From NCBI GenBank assembly GCA_051294375.1, contig CM119268.1, forward strand, positions 674,987 to 738,986: 64,000 nt of DNA. Direction: 5' to 3'. Below the pieces are notes generated by a model, which saw only the letters and a list, made by a program, of their open reading frames with translations, had not been told where the DNA came from and made no database searches. How positions within the stretch are numbered: position 1 is the stretch's first letter; every line of letters begins with the position of its first letter. Positions 37,401 through 50,910 of this stretch are shown here, piece after piece. The position numbers and the translations under genes were made by a program. This stretch comes from Paraspadella gotoi (lineage: Eukaryota > Chaetognatha).

Positions 37401-40400
37401 TTCAACTCTGTGCCTCTCCCCTAACCCTAACCCGGGCCTGGGCCTCCCGTACATCTCCATGCCTCAACCCTAACCCTAACCGCCTTTGATGCATCAACCA
37501 CGGGCCCCTCCCCAACCCTAACCCTAAACCAAGCCTTCCGTTCAACTCTGTGCCTCTCCCCTAACCCTAACCCAGGCTCAGCCTCCCGTACATCTCCGTG
37601 CCTCAACCCTAACCCTAACCGCCTTCGATGCATCAACCATGGCCCCTCCCCCAACCCTAACCCTAAACTAAGCCTCCCGTTCAACTCCATGCCTCTCCCC
37701 TAACCCTAACCCAGGCCCGGCCTCCCGTACATCTCCGTGCCTCAACCCTAACCCTAACCGCCTTCGATGCATCAACCATGGGTCCCTCCCGCAACCCTAA
37801 CCCTAAACCAAGCCTCCCGTTCAACTCCATGCCTCTCCCCTAACCCTAAACCAGGCCCGGCCTCCCGTACATCTCCGTACCTCAACCCTAACCCTAATTG
37901 CCTTCGATATATAACCCACGGGCCTCTCTCCCAACCCTAACCCTAAACCGGGCCAGGCCTCCTGTACATCTCCGTGCCTCAACCCTAACCCTAACACGGG
38001 CCTCTTGGTCATCAACAACACCCTCCCTACCCTATCCTAAAATTGACATTAATAATAAGCCTAAAATAAACTTAACTTAACTCAACCCTAACCCTAACCT
38101 ACTCAACCCTAACCCTAAACTACTCAACCCTAACCCTAACTACTACCCAACTCAACCCTAACCCTAAACCAACTCAACCCTAACCCTAACCCTAATCTGA
38201 GTTTAGTTTAGGCGAAATCGCCATAACTAGAACGCTAGATGTAGTTCAGTGCGAAATCGCCAAATCGCGACTTAGCCATGACGCCTCGCCATTTGGCGAT
38301 TTAGCTGTGAACTACATCTAGCGTTCTAGTTATGGCGATTTCGCCTAAACTAAACTCAGATTAGGGTTAGGGTCAGGGTTGAGTTGGTTTAGGGTTAGGG
38401 TTGAGTTGGTAGTAGTTAGGGTTAGGGTTGAGTAGTTTAGGGTTAGGGTTGAGTAGTTTAGGGTTAGGGTTAGGATTGAGTTAAGTTAAGTTTATTTTAG
38501 GCTTATTATTAATGTCATTTTAGGGATAGGGGTAGGGAGGGTGTTGTTGATGACGGTACGGAGATGTACGGGAGGCCGGGCCTGGTTTAGGGTTAGGGGG
38601 AGAGGCATGGAGTTGAACGGGAGGCTTGGTTTAGGGTTAGGGTTGCGGGAGGGACCCATGGTTGATGCATCGAAGGCGGTTAGGGTTAGGGTTGAGGCAC
38701 GGAGATGTACGGGAGGCCGGGCCTGGGTTAGGGTTAGGGGAGAGGCATGGAGTTGAACGGGAGGCTTAGTTTAGGGTTAGGGTTGGGGAGGGGCCCGTGG
38801 TTGATGCATCGAAGGCGGTTAGGGTTAGGGTTGAGGCACGGAGATGTTACGGGAGGCTGAGCCTGGGTTAGGGTTAGGGGAGAGGCACAGAGTTGAACGG
38901 AAGGCTTGGTTTAGGGTTAGGGTTGGGGGAGGGGCCCGTGGTTGATGCATCAAAGGCGGTTAGGGTTAGGGTTGAGGCATGGAGATGTACGGGAGGCCCA
39001 GGCCCGGGTTAGGGTTAGGGGAGAGGCACAGAGTTGAACGGGAGGTTTGGTTTAGGGTTAGGGTTGGGAGAGGAGCCTGAAGGTGATGTTCATCCCCGTG
39101 TTAGCTGCGCTTTTCATTATATTCGCTACTTTTATCACTGGCGAGGTCGCCAGTGGGGCGGACTGGCGACATCGCCAAAGCCCTGGCGATATCGCCATGG
39201 CGAAGTCGCCAACCAACTAGAACCTTGGACAAATTTAAAAAGTTTTAAACAATCCCAACTAGACATTTTTAAGGTTTGTCAAATGTATAAATATTTGATA
39301 TTCGGACTGCTTTGTAGGTTTTACTTAATTCAGTAGCCTCTTTTTAATATGACAGAAAGCAGTATATTTAACAGTTTTTTTATTTGGAGTGGGCATCAAA
39401 GTTCTAATACATATTAACATCAGTATATTTGTTAAGTATAGTAGATTCCTCTGTAGATTTTTAATTTTTGAAAACATTTTACTTTTTTTTCTATAATTTT
39501 TTTGACACGCAAAACGTTTCTTTGATTACGCGAAAGAGAATGTAAAAAATTAAAAATAAATAGTACCAATAGTTAGAGTTATGTCTAGAATAGATGAAAA
39601 AAAACCTTGTTTTAAAAATTTGATCGGGAAGAGGGGTAACTAAGGCTTACCAACAGTATCCTCCATGCAGATCGTTCTCTCAATTAATTTTTTAATTTAA
39701 TACATTAGAAAGGGAAAAAAAGAAATTCAGAATGCAGGTGGCATAAAGGGTAGAGAAAATCTGTACATAGTGACATGATAATAATGACCTTTTATGTCTT
39801 GCGTAATGGGGCAGTAAAGAAACCTTAAAAAATGCAATCATTAAGTCAGTCAATGAACCCTTTTTGCGAATTTTTTTTTCTTAATTAAAATGGATGATAA
39901 ATAATAGAATTAAATTCCCTTTATAAAGGTCCATGCCGATTAAATCGATGTAAAAAGGAACCGTGTTCTGTCATTCTTTATCTCTTTTTTTTAATTTTCC
40001 ATTTTTTGTCTTTTTTCCTTCACTCTTTCTCTCTCATTTTCTTTCTTTCTCTCTCTTTTTTATATCTTTTATTCTTCTTCTTAAATTGTTCATGTCCTAT
40101 TTTTAGTCGGATCTGCTAATAGCAGATTCCGACTCTATTATTCACTTTGTCGTTCCTCGGTCCACCCCCCAAATCTTGTCGGTAAATCATATGGTTCATG
40201 TCAGAACATCGAATTAAATTTTCTCTCAAGGTCAAGGTCAAGGTCTCTATATATTGCTAAATATTTAAATTCTTTAATGTCATACTATGCTTTACTAGTA
40301 AGTGATAGTACAAATCGAGTATATAAAGGACAAAAAACTTTTTTATAACACAAATTTTAATAATAATAATTTTAAAAAAGCGATGAAACTTTTTAACCAA

Positions 40401-40847
40401 AACCTTTACCATTACTATTTTTTAAGCTTAACTTAACTTAACTCTAAACTTTTAAATCATTAAACTAATCACTAACCCTAACCTTTGAATTAAATTTAAT
40501 TAATGTAATTCTGAATTTAAGTGTAAATGGGCCGCTTTGGGTAAATAAGGGTAAAATAGGGTCAGACCAAGGCGATAGTTTGTCCTGCCTGTGTGGCTCT
40601 AAAACACTCTTTATCACTAATTTTGACAACAATCTAATTTCAGGGCAGGGAAAGATTCATGGCTGGATCGTTTCACTTGCTCACTACTAAGATCTTGCCT
40701 TGGTTAAAGAAATATGACTTCTACGGGGTGAGATATGGGCCTGATTGCTGTAGCGATACCGCGATTTCCTTTCACTACGTCAATCCCGACGTAATGATTG
40801 GCCTCGATTATTTGCTATATCGTCTTCGGTCACATGGATCAAAGTGA
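278..40847 (+). CDS. C1GALT1: C1GALT1-like core 1 beta-1,3-galactosyltransferase, six visible exons
   Basis: Spliced from 278-386, 1400-1489, 4608-4752, 8772-8927, 10469-10639 and 40644-40847; every junction keeps phase, giving about 290 residues. The family adds galactose in beta-1,3 linkage to GalNAc-Ser/Thr in the Golgi to make the core 1 O-glycan. In order: a basic cytosolic stretch and hydrophobic anchor (about residues 8-36), a very short stem, the ILCWILTGPKNHKTRA strand (about 50-65), TWGRRCDKLIFMSS, KADDDTYV with the metal-binding DDD (131-133), KQGYMSGGAGYVLTR, AGDSRDEKGRERF, and CCSDTAISFHYV (258-269). It ends HGSK-stop. The family is usually near 360 residues, so the initiator Met and a few residues probably lie upstream of the window. 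Introns are 1.0, 3.1, 4.0, 1.5 and 30 kb. The catalytic residues look intact; closely related C1GALT1 paralogues are the only real alternative. Confidence 0.93.
519..615. repeat. (AATT)n tetranucleotide microsatellite
   Basis: About 24 uninterrupted TTAA-type units in C1GALT1 intron 1, with shorter echoes at 676-750. Confidence 0.9.
835..1314 (-). repeat. GTCGGATCTGC-end element with AGAC/GGAC microsatellite
   Basis: The reverse complement starts TTTTTAGTCGGACCTGC and matches the copies at 9464-9785 and 14620-15576 through ATGTCAGAACATCGAATTAT and a GTCC/GTCT tetranucleotide array (here 1100-1172). An internal partial duplication is at 835-900. Confidence 0.7.
1326..1396 (+). repeat. 11-bp tandem repeat at the exon ii acceptor
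   Basis: Six to seven copies of AATTAAATCTA-type units end at the AG of C1GALT1 exon ii. Each copy contains a CTAAAT resembling a branch-point sequence. Confidence 0.7.
1400..1489 (+). CDS. C1GALT1: C1GALT1-like exon ii: stem and first catalytic strand
   Basis: The acceptor is TTCAG and the donor GC|GTGAGT (phase 2 in and out). It encodes KKILCWILTGPKNHKTRA, the family's VRVLCWVMT-type strand. The 75 bases upstream are an 11-bp tandem repeat (AATTAAATCTA type) that replaces a normal pyrimidine tract. Confidence 0.88.
1551..1783 (+). repeat. SINE-A copy (tRNA-derived type)
   Basis: Starts with the palindrome GGTGGACTAAAATCCACC, then TTGGTGCCGGAGGC (box A-like) and GGTCCGGGGTTCTAGCC (box B-like), and ends ACTGTCTCTTCA-type. 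Other copies are at 2601-3212, 4836-4869, 7321-7520, 41485-41625, 53337-53533, 53621-53735, 59602-59848, 60017-60230 and 61088-61300. Confidence 0.75.
1792..2403. mobile_element. hAT-like MITE, complete
   Basis: The terminal inverted repeats TAAGGCGTAGT/ACTACGCCTTA fit the hAT end pattern YARNG. It is flanked by an exact 8-bp target duplication TTGGTGAG (1784-1791 and 2404-2411), the hAT hallmark. The 612-bp interior is AT-rich, partly self-complementary and non-coding. Confidence 0.85.
2601..3212 (+). repeat. SINE-A copy split by a nested element
   Basis: The 5' part 2601-2743 and 3' part 3114-3212 make one SINE-A; the gap is the element at 2744-3113. A short CAA-rich tandem (2420-2560, GGCGACATGCCTCAAC twice) precedes it. 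Confidence 0.75.
2744..3113. mobile_element. 370-bp Mutator-like MITE nested in SINE-A
   Basis: Exact 9-bp target duplications CCGCCTGTA at 2735-2743 and 3114-3122 flank it. The ends are imperfect inverted repeats (GAGAAGTTCCGAGGCTCC against GAGAAACTCGCCTCC on the other strand). The 9-bp duplication suggests a Mutator-type transposase; no coding capacity. Confidence 0.7.
3435..4335 (+). repeat. Minisatellite with GACCCAATATAACCTTAGAT core
   Basis: About 900 bases of irregular tandem units combine GAATAT hexamers with the 20-bp core; roughly twenty cores are present. It lies in C1GALT1 intron 2. Confidence 0.9.
4488..4600 (+). repeat. CCCTATCACTAT satellite acting as polypyrimidine tract
   Basis: A pyrimidine-rich tandem array ends eight bases before the exon iii acceptor; no other pyrimidine tract is available. 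Confidence 0.75.
4608..4752 (+). CDS. C1GALT1: C1GALT1-like exon iii
   Basis: The acceptor CCTTAG follows a CTATC-type satellite; the donor is GAG|GTTCAC, phase 0. It encodes AVKKTWGRRCDKLIFMSS and then the EGREHLWEKTVGALE helix, matching the conserved TW..RC.K..FMSS region. The CTTAGAG sequence offers two AGs; only the first keeps phase with exon ii. Confidence 0.9.
5095..5123 (-). promoter_or_regulatory. YY1- and ETS-like sites beside a GA satellite
   Basis: Read on the minus strand, ACTTCCGGCGC (ETS-like) and CCAAGATGGCG (YY1-like) lie 8 bases apart in a GC-rich pocket. The pairing is typical of housekeeping promoters, but no transcript start is shown. Confidence 0.25.
5130..5560. repeat. 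(GA)n purine tract
   Basis: Two dense GA arrays (5130-5180 and 5480-5560) joined by degenerate GA-rich sequence. On the minus strand it gives long serine-leucine frames that are not genes. A further GA array is at 5910-5955. Confidence 0.9.
6302..6450. repeat. GAC and CCG triplet tracts
   Basis: A GAC run (6302-6330) is followed by CCGCCG/GCCGACGCC sequence (6390-6450), a small GC island. Related GTC/CGT triplet runs occur at 50290-50340, 57177-57230 and 58320-58450. Confidence 0.85.
6826..7060 (-). repeat. SINE-B copy, inverted
   Basis: Runs from AATAAAGCGCTACGTGGGC to AATGAGCCACCGGGTCAC, the reverse of the family consensus. It is preceded and followed by degenerate CCTAA-rich tracts (6755-6815, 7130-7240). 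Confidence 0.7.
7321..7520 (+). repeat. SINE-A copy, 5' end lost in gap
   Basis: Starts inside the family just after the 7296-7320 N run and ends ATTACTGTCTCTTCA. Confidence 0.75.
8043..8653. mobile_element. hAT-like MITE, second copy, inverted, nested in SINE-B
   Basis: Same TAAGGCGTAGT/ACTACGCCTTA ends and the same interior as 1792-2403 but in the opposite orientation, 611 bp. It splits a SINE-B (7654-8042 and 8654-8690). The flanking octamers do not match, so the target duplication has decayed or the copy was rearranged. Confidence 0.75.
8772..8927 (+). CDS. C1GALT1: C1GALT1-like exon iv: DDD metal-binding motif
   Basis: The acceptor is a CT run ending TTTCAG; the donor is CAG|GTGATC; phase 0 at both ends. 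It encodes FFLKADDDTYVIVKNLRLFL and YFGRKFRPHVKQ, including the catalytic DDD. The last 17 bases of the exon and the donor are repeated three more times just downstream (see the tandem repeat at 8908-9270). Confidence 0.95.
8908..9270 (+). repeat. 114-bp tandem repeat copying exon iv end and its splice donor
   Basis: GGCCTCACGTGAAACAGG, the last 17 exon bases plus the donor G, starts at 8911, 9025, 9139 and 9249 (the last copy has lost the donor: GTGAAAAAGGTGAG). Each unit also carries AAGGTAACTG and GAAACAGATGAG/GGTGAGTGAG, so the intron starts with several donor-like sites in a row. Confidence 0.85.
9464..9785 (+). repeat. GTCGGATCTGC-end element copy
   Basis: Starts TTTTTAGTCGGATCTGC with an internal AGCAGATCCCGAC hairpin, then ATGTCAGAACATCGAATTAT, a GTCC array (9573-9620) and TTTTGTGTGTGGATAGG. 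Confidence 0.75.
9949..10025 (+). repeat. (CT)n microsatellite
   Basis: About 35 CT units in C1GALT1 intron 4; a second CT run at 10421-10460 ends at the exon v acceptor. Confidence 0.9.
10469..10639 (+). CDS. C1GALT1: C1GALT1-like exon v
   Basis: The acceptor CATCACAG follows a CT microsatellite; the donor is AAAAG|GTGAGT; phase 0 at both ends. It encodes GYMSGGAGYVLTRAALRRF, then FEDVGVGRCLEAAGV and AGDSRDEK, a diagnostic stretch for this family. Confidence 0.95.
10684..10870. repeat. Short copy of the palindrome-family element
   Basis: Starts CCTAAGTTGTAGTTCA, as at 37155, and contains GTTGGCGACACTACCAGTGA and GTTAGGGTTAGGGTTTGGGG, all shared with the large inverted repeat at 37155-39224. 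Confidence 0.6.
11119..11850 (+). repeat. Intron block duplicated at 36415-37135
   Basis: About 720 bases recur downstream with a few percent difference, beginning at GTGCACAAGAATGAGATGTC. The first 65 bases are GC-rich and exon-like (a donor-like AAGG|GTAA follows in both copies), but no protein family is recognised. Confidence 0.8.
11851..13890. other. C1GALT1 intron 5, no feature recognised
   Basis: AT-rich sequence with a GC-balanced island at 12060-12420. No coding frame with splice support was found. Confidence 0.5.
13937..14591 (+). CDS. Nested gene exon A: basic, SR-like N-terminus
   Basis: ATG in the context CACCATGG; donor TTGG|GTAAGT, phase 1. Contains KKERRRARDRERKRRAK, a Ser/Arg-rich block and RKSRRKVKRG-like basic runs suited to nucleic-acid binding or nuclear import. 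Confidence 0.75.
13937..22317 (+). CDS. Intact six-exon gene of unknown family with DDE-like acidic motifs, nested in C1GALT1 intron
   Basis: Exons 13937-14591, 18544-19510, 19569-19658, 19886-20042, 20498-20844 and 22059-22317 sum to 2475 bases, exactly 824 codons plus stop, all in phase. The start is a strong CACCATGG. Residues 1-200 are highly basic with an SR-like serine run (about 90-140). A cysteine array lies at 382-438 (CCCGQC and CxxxxCxxC spacing) and a second at 766-780 (CxxCxxC, then C), both zinc-finger-like. Between them are HCDFSE (524-529), WRQSDRCAAQF (611-620) and GHGKSEVDAVG (662-672), whose aspartates 526, 614 and 669 could form a DDE/D-type nuclease triad. I recall similar unnamed transposase-like proteins in invertebrate genomes but cannot name the family. 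No terminal inverted repeats were found around it, so it may be a domesticated gene or a multi-exon DNA transposon. Confidence 0.75.
14620..15576 (+). mobile_element. MITE with GTCGGATCTGC/GCAGATCCGAC ends, near complete
   Basis: Starts AGTTGGATCTGC and ends GGGCAGATCCGACATTG, imperfect terminal inverted repeats around 957 bp. The interior holds the ATGTCAGAACATCG-family segment and TTAA-rich repeats. A second, partial right end is at 16390-16800 and a third at 17537-17570. It lies in the first intron of the nested gene. Confidence 0.65.
16014..16382 (+). repeat. 18-bp minisatellite GTTGAAAAAATGATGCGA
   Basis: About 20 copies; irregular to 16160, then near-perfect. The 18-base period keeps a frame open on both strands, giving long artificial ORFs. 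Confidence 0.95.
16800..18543. other. Nested-gene intron A, AT-rich
   Basis: Mostly simple AT sequence with a degenerate CCTTAACCCT tract (17670-17880) and a fragment of the GTCGGATCTGC family near 17985-18080. Confidence 0.6.
18544..19510 (+). CDS. Nested gene exon B: Cys array and first acidic motif
   Basis: The acceptor is TATTTTAG; the donor CAGTC|GTAAGT, phase 1 in and 2 out. Encodes GLTKSNLAKRRIIGLAAL, the cysteine array and LLHCDFSEKLQLKEATEIQ near its end. Confidence 0.8.
19569..19658 (+). CDS. Nested gene exon C
   Basis: A short exon reading LHWSQHLVTLYCVVATFW and ENGEAVKMK; acceptor ATTATAG, donor AGAG|GTGAGG, phase 2 in and out. The preceding intron is only 58 bases. Confidence 0.8.
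19886..20042 (+). CDS. Nested gene exon D with GC splice donor
   Basis: The acceptor is TATATCTAG. Encodes YFVFASDRRQQDHWFAQHCD and VWRQSDRCAAQFCSK. The only donor that keeps the frame open into the next exon is AAG|GCAAGT, a classical GC-AG intron; no suitable GT donor fits. Confidence 0.75.
20498..20844 (+). CDS. Nested gene exon E: GHGK...D motif
   Basis: The acceptor is TTTTTCAG and the donor TTAG|GTAAGA, phase 0 in and 2 out. Encodes TVFGVMARAGGQSGLC, FTTSGHGKSEVDAVGTRVKR and ELRNAMELVKYLNENVDG. Confidence 0.8.
21686..21811 (+). ncRNA. Hairpin element with degenerate hammerhead core
   Basis: A near-perfect inverted repeat (AACGGTACATTTTAAACAA with its complement). The right arm reads AGGATGAAGGCTCTCATCAG, then GACGAAACATGTCC: the GAAAC-ATGTC part of a hammerhead is intact but the CTGATGA box is altered to AGGATGA. 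Confidence 0.5.
22059..22317 (+). CDS. Nested gene exon F: C-terminal Cys motif and acidic tail
   Basis: The acceptor is AATTACAG. Encodes PLPGTRQIHQLV, RRRSCFTCTFCKTGDFTRC and an acidic SSDDDEDVDLPTD tail ending in TGA. Confidence 0.8.
22437..23165. mobile_element. Degenerate hAT-like MITE with a nested hammerhead element
   Basis: Sequence from GAGCGTAGTGAAAGTCATG to TTCCTCACTTTTAGAATTTAA matches the interior of 1792-2403; the ends are eroded. The hammerhead hairpin at 22905-23058 interrupts it. Confidence 0.6.
22905..23058 (+). ncRNA. Paired hammerhead-ribozyme motifs in a hairpin element
   Basis: Plus strand: CTGAGGA (fits CUGANGA), one unpaired A, helix II GACTC/GAGTC, then GAAAC-ATGTC. 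Minus strand: CTGATGA with the same helix II, but TAAAACATGTC, so the catalytic G is lost. The two copies face each other across a TTTTTACG spacer. Confidence 0.65.
23424..24990 (+). pseudogene. Repeat-bearing coding remnant of unknown function, broken by frame changes
   Basis: Directly after a 10-N gap the frame reads SIIALDAPRKPGTLMHSWWQ, GAIFKFGQMSRNAFRWKGDV and EFQRIDRDSIEQAILELPKV, which looks like genuine protein. From 23920 to about 24300 follow about ten copies of a ~39-base unit encoding GRTLAGVAHGAS-like peptides, with single-base slips that move the repeat through all three frames. The reading then continues in other frames as a K/E-rich stretch (24348-24569) and an acidic C-terminus (24755-25003). 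Either the repeat has suffered real indels or the assembly has. It is not recognised; it could be a transposon gene or a diverged host gene. Confidence 0.45.
25850..26260. repeat. Degenerate CCCTAA-type tract
   Basis: Interspersed ACCCCTAACCTTAA variants for about 400 bases, with one TGGCGAAGTCGCCAACCAAC segment shared with the palindrome at 37216-39224. Similar tracts lie at 29520-29575 and 31000-31110. Confidence 0.7.
27098..27561 (+). pseudogene. DmX/rabconnectin-3-like WD-repeat fragment with in-frame stop
   Basis: Two phase-2 exons, 27098-27373 and 27452-27561, read LPSTSLYPGCYAPYLLGTAC, SDGSLRFW, EWSEWEMF and then VVEVLGLPVTLSCAYSGRFC, IAYLDG. This matches the WD-repeat stretch of DMXL/rabconnectin-3 alpha, a V-ATPase assembly regulator. 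After LDGC comes TAA, 24 bases before the next plausible donor (CTGCAG|GTAAAA at 27562). A single C-to-T change of a CAA codon would explain it. Nothing else of this ~3000-residue protein is secure nearby, so this is probably a relic copied into the intron; stretches to about 28060 may hold decayed pieces. Confidence 0.65.
28977..29075 (-). ncRNA. Hammerhead ribozyme motif, type I, complete core
   Basis: Reading the minus strand: helix I strand AGCA, core CTGATGA (29049-29043), one unpaired A, helix II GAACG/CGTTC with loop AAATACA, GAAA (29024-29021), a two-pair helix III in ACATGT, cleavage triplet GTC (29017-29015), and TGCT closing helix I. Helix I extends through GTTTTTCACAA/TTGTGAAAAAC. 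All catalytic positions are present. Such minimal helix III hammerheads are known from Penelope-like elements and retrozymes. Confidence 0.75.
33080..33570 (+). repeat. Intron block with a diverged duplicate at 39436-39925
   Basis: Shared stretches include GACACGCAAAACGTTTCTT, GATCGGGAAGAGGGGTAACT and TTAGAGTTATGTCTA. The second copy differs by many single-base indels. Confidence 0.75.
35959..36152 (-). CDS. Possible isolated coding exon, unknown
   Basis: On the minus strand an open frame reads VDFALFDDVAREIINIYS, AIWPAKYFQRKGVHFYSTLP and TNRLSDDQKVTEVRREK, with an AG acceptor upstream and AAAG|GTAATT downstream. The amino-acid composition is protein-like and the GC content is higher than that of the flanking intron. 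No family recognised and no partner exon found. Confidence 0.35.
36179..36225 (-). ncRNA. Hammerhead-ribozyme core, partial helix I
   Basis: Minus strand: CTGATGA (36213-36207), unpaired A, helix II GGCT/AGCC, GAAA (36189-36186), ACATGT, cleavage triplet GTA. Helix I pairing is not evident, so activity is doubtful. Confidence 0.55.
36415..37135 (+). repeat. Duplicate of intron block 11119-11850
   Basis: Starts directly after the N run 36390-36414 and ends where the palindrome family begins (CCTAAGTTGTAGTTCA at 37155). Confidence 0.8.
37216..39224. repeat. ~2-kb inverted repeat of telomere-like units
   Basis: The left arm (about 37216-38248) and right arm (about 38308-39224) are reverse complements with a ~60-base centre near 38278. 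Each arm has several ~170-180 base units with paired CCCTAACCCTAA blocks, GATGCATCAACCA and GTACATCTCCGTGCCTCAA. The outer ends carry many short palindromes of the form GGCGAnnTCGCC. The right arm is about 115 bases shorter. Confidence 0.85.
40103..40220 (+). repeat. GTCGGATCTGC-end element, left fragment
   Basis: TTTTTAGTCGGATCTGC with the hairpin to GCAGATTCCGAC, then ATGTCAGAACATCGAATT; the rest is missing. Confidence 0.7.
40644..40847 (+). CDS. C1GALT1: C1GALT1-like terminal exon vi
   Basis: The acceptor is AATTTCAG. It encodes GRERFMAGSFHLL, then YGPDCCSDTAISFHYV and a YLLYRLRSHGSK end followed by TGA. Joining to exon v restores the family motif AGDSRD..GRERF across a 30-kb intron, so the junction is secure despite its length. 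Confidence 0.95.
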   Translation, partial: GRERFMAGSFHLLTTKILPWLKKYDFYGVRYGPDCCSDTAISFHYVNPDVMIGLDYLLYRLRSHGSK

Positions 40848-41019
40848 AATTTGACCATAACTAAGAAACGCAATCCGTGACATCAGCAGAATTCGTGACT
40901 TCAGCAGAATCAACGACAAATGATGAAGCTACCATATCATTCAACCAAAAAAAGACAAAAAACGGATTTTCATTTTGAATGTTGTGAAAATAAATGTTCT
41001 AGCTGGTCGTGTTAAATTC

Positions 41020-41030
41020 AATAAATAAAA
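41020..41030 (+). terminator. Polyadenylation signal of the C1GALT1-like gene
   Basis: Overlapping AATAAA hexamers lie 175 bases after the stop codon; a further AATAAA is at 40989-40994. This is a normal 3' UTR length for the terminal exon. Confidence 0.6.
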
Positions 41031-41484
41031 AAAAATAATTAGTTAATTGTCTACATTTTATATGATTTCCTATGAGCTACATGAAACATGCGCCGCAGTG
41101 ACTTTCTTTGACGTGTATATCCTGGTGATCACGTGACTGAGCGTGAAACCCGAGATGCAACGCAATTTCGTCTTTTATTCTTGATCCGATTTTTTGAAAT
41201 CAAGTTTAAGCAAATAACGCCGGATCTGAGCGCGGGCATTTAGCGGTAAGCAGCGAATAATAGGATAAGTTATGATTAATCTTGCAACTTATTTTTTGAT
41301 TTAATACAATTTACCCACAATATTTTTAATTTATATTTTTTATGTGGTGGTTGTTTTAATTCTGGTGATAATGCAGATTATGGTCATTATAGTTTTTATG
41401 GTGTTTATGTTTGTTGTAGTGGTAATTTTGATTGTAGTGTTTGTTATAATTTTAGTAGTTGTTGTTGCAACATGCATTTACATT

Positions 41485-41625
41485 GCTAGGCGACCACCGG
41501 GCTAGAATCTCGGACCTTTGAGTTGGAGAGGCAAATGACTTTCTTACTAATAATAATAATCAGGATCTCCACTCTCCTGCACCAATGGCCGATGATAAAC
41601 GGTTGGTGGATTTTAGTCCACCATA
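41485..41625 (-). repeat. SINE-A copy, partial, between the convergent genes
   Basis: Reverse-strand GGTGGACTAAAATCCACCAA to CCCGGTGGTCGCCTAGCAAT; its middle is interrupted by a short AT tract. Confidence 0.65.
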
Positions 41626-42429
41626 ATAGTTTTATTTTAGGTATAGCTCCTCTCCCTACTATGAAATTGGTACAACCAATATAAAAATTATCCATTCATT
41701 GTTGTTATAATCTTGTAAGAGAAGGACTTAACCCACTTTAACCATAACCTTTCCACACATTACATTCAGCGAGAGCGCGAGAAAGTGAGAAAGTGTGTGA
41801 AAGTGAGATCCAGAAAAGGTGAGAGATTTCTTTATCCTTCACTTTTTTCACCGATGAATTTTTCCCGCCAATTTTTTTTCGCTCGGTTACTCGAATATCG
41901 GAAATTCGATTCGGTGGCTCAAAAAAAAAAAAATTCCTTTTTTTTCCTGACGAAAAATTGGAATTTATTACAAATTAATTTACCCTTTTTTTAAATTTGA
42001 TAAAAAAAACATTAAAAAAAAATATCGGATACTGAATAAAGAAACAAAAAAGAACAAAACAAAAATATCCGCCATATTTTCTCAAAAACCCTCATTTCAG
42101 CTTATATTAAAAATTAAGTTAATAATTAGATTTAGTTTTTAAGATTAGGTTAGTGATCGGTTAAATATCCTGATAGGGATTAGATTAAATATTATGTTAA
42201 AGTTAAGGATTAAGAATGGGGATCGGGATGTGGATTAGGTTAAAGATTATATTAAAAATAAGGATTAAGAATATGGATTGGGATATGAATTATATTAATG
42301 ATCAAAGTTTGATAATTGGGTTGAAATGAAATTCAGAAATAAATTGACTGAAATTGGATACTTTCGGAATATAGTGCCAAAGAAATCTGCATCCTTGGCA
42401 AAAAAAACAATGACGCTACCATTAAAAAA

Positions 42430-42600
42430 ATAGAACCTTCAAGAGCATTAACCCTACGAACCCCAACAACAGCATCAACCCCACGAACCCCAACAACAGC
42501 ATCAACCCCACGAACCCCAACAACAACATCAACCCACGAACCCCAACAACAGCATCAACCCCACGAACCCCAACAACAGCATCAACCTCACAAACCCCAT
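42430..42600. repeat. 27/28-bp tandem repeat after the Syt-like exon 9
   Basis: About six copies of CCCCAACAACAGCATCAAC with CCACGAA. They follow exon 9's donor within ~50 bases on the minus strand, and frames through them are low-complexity. Confidence 0.85.
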
Positions 42601-42645
42601 CAAATGCAACAACCCTATCAACCCCATCAACATCCTCCCTCTCAC

Positions 42646-50395
<7,750 letters not shown>

Positions 50396-50479
50396 CTATA
50401 AAGAGAAAAAAGTGAAAAAAAAGAATAAATAGGAAAATGGAAGAAAGAAATAAAAAGAAGTGGGTTGAAGAAATTCCCA

Positions 50480-50632
50480 TCTTTGAAAATGAATAATCAA
50501 TAAATTACCATCTTGGAAAATGAATAATCAATGAATTGCCATCTTGGAAAATGAATAATCAATGAATTACCATCTTGGAAAATGAATAATCAATGAATTA
50601 CCATCTTGGAAAATGAATAATCAATGTATTGC
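50480..50632. repeat. 31-bp minisatellite
   Basis: Five units of ATCTTGGAAAATGAATAATC with AATGAATTACC, contiguous without spacers. Confidence 0.9.
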
Positions 50633-50639
50633 CAAACCT

Positions 50640-50821
50640 TTGACCCCCTTAATTTCAAAATCGCTAGGAAAAATGAAATGAATTTGTTACAACCAATATA
50701 AAAATTAACCATTCATTTAATAAATAAGCTATCTTGCCCCTGACTTTGGACTTACAAGATAATGACATAGCAGGTCCTTGCAAGCTTTCAATCCAGACTT
50801 TCTCACAGTCCTGTTTATATA

Positions 50822-50910
<89 letters not shown>

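Noticed and set aside
37370-39070. True chromosome end
   Set aside because: CCCTAA blocks occur in short pairs within longer units, on both strands, and genes continue on both sides.
50480-50632. CRISPR-like array of 31-base repeats
   Set aside because: Units are contiguous without unique spacers, in a eukaryotic intergenic region.
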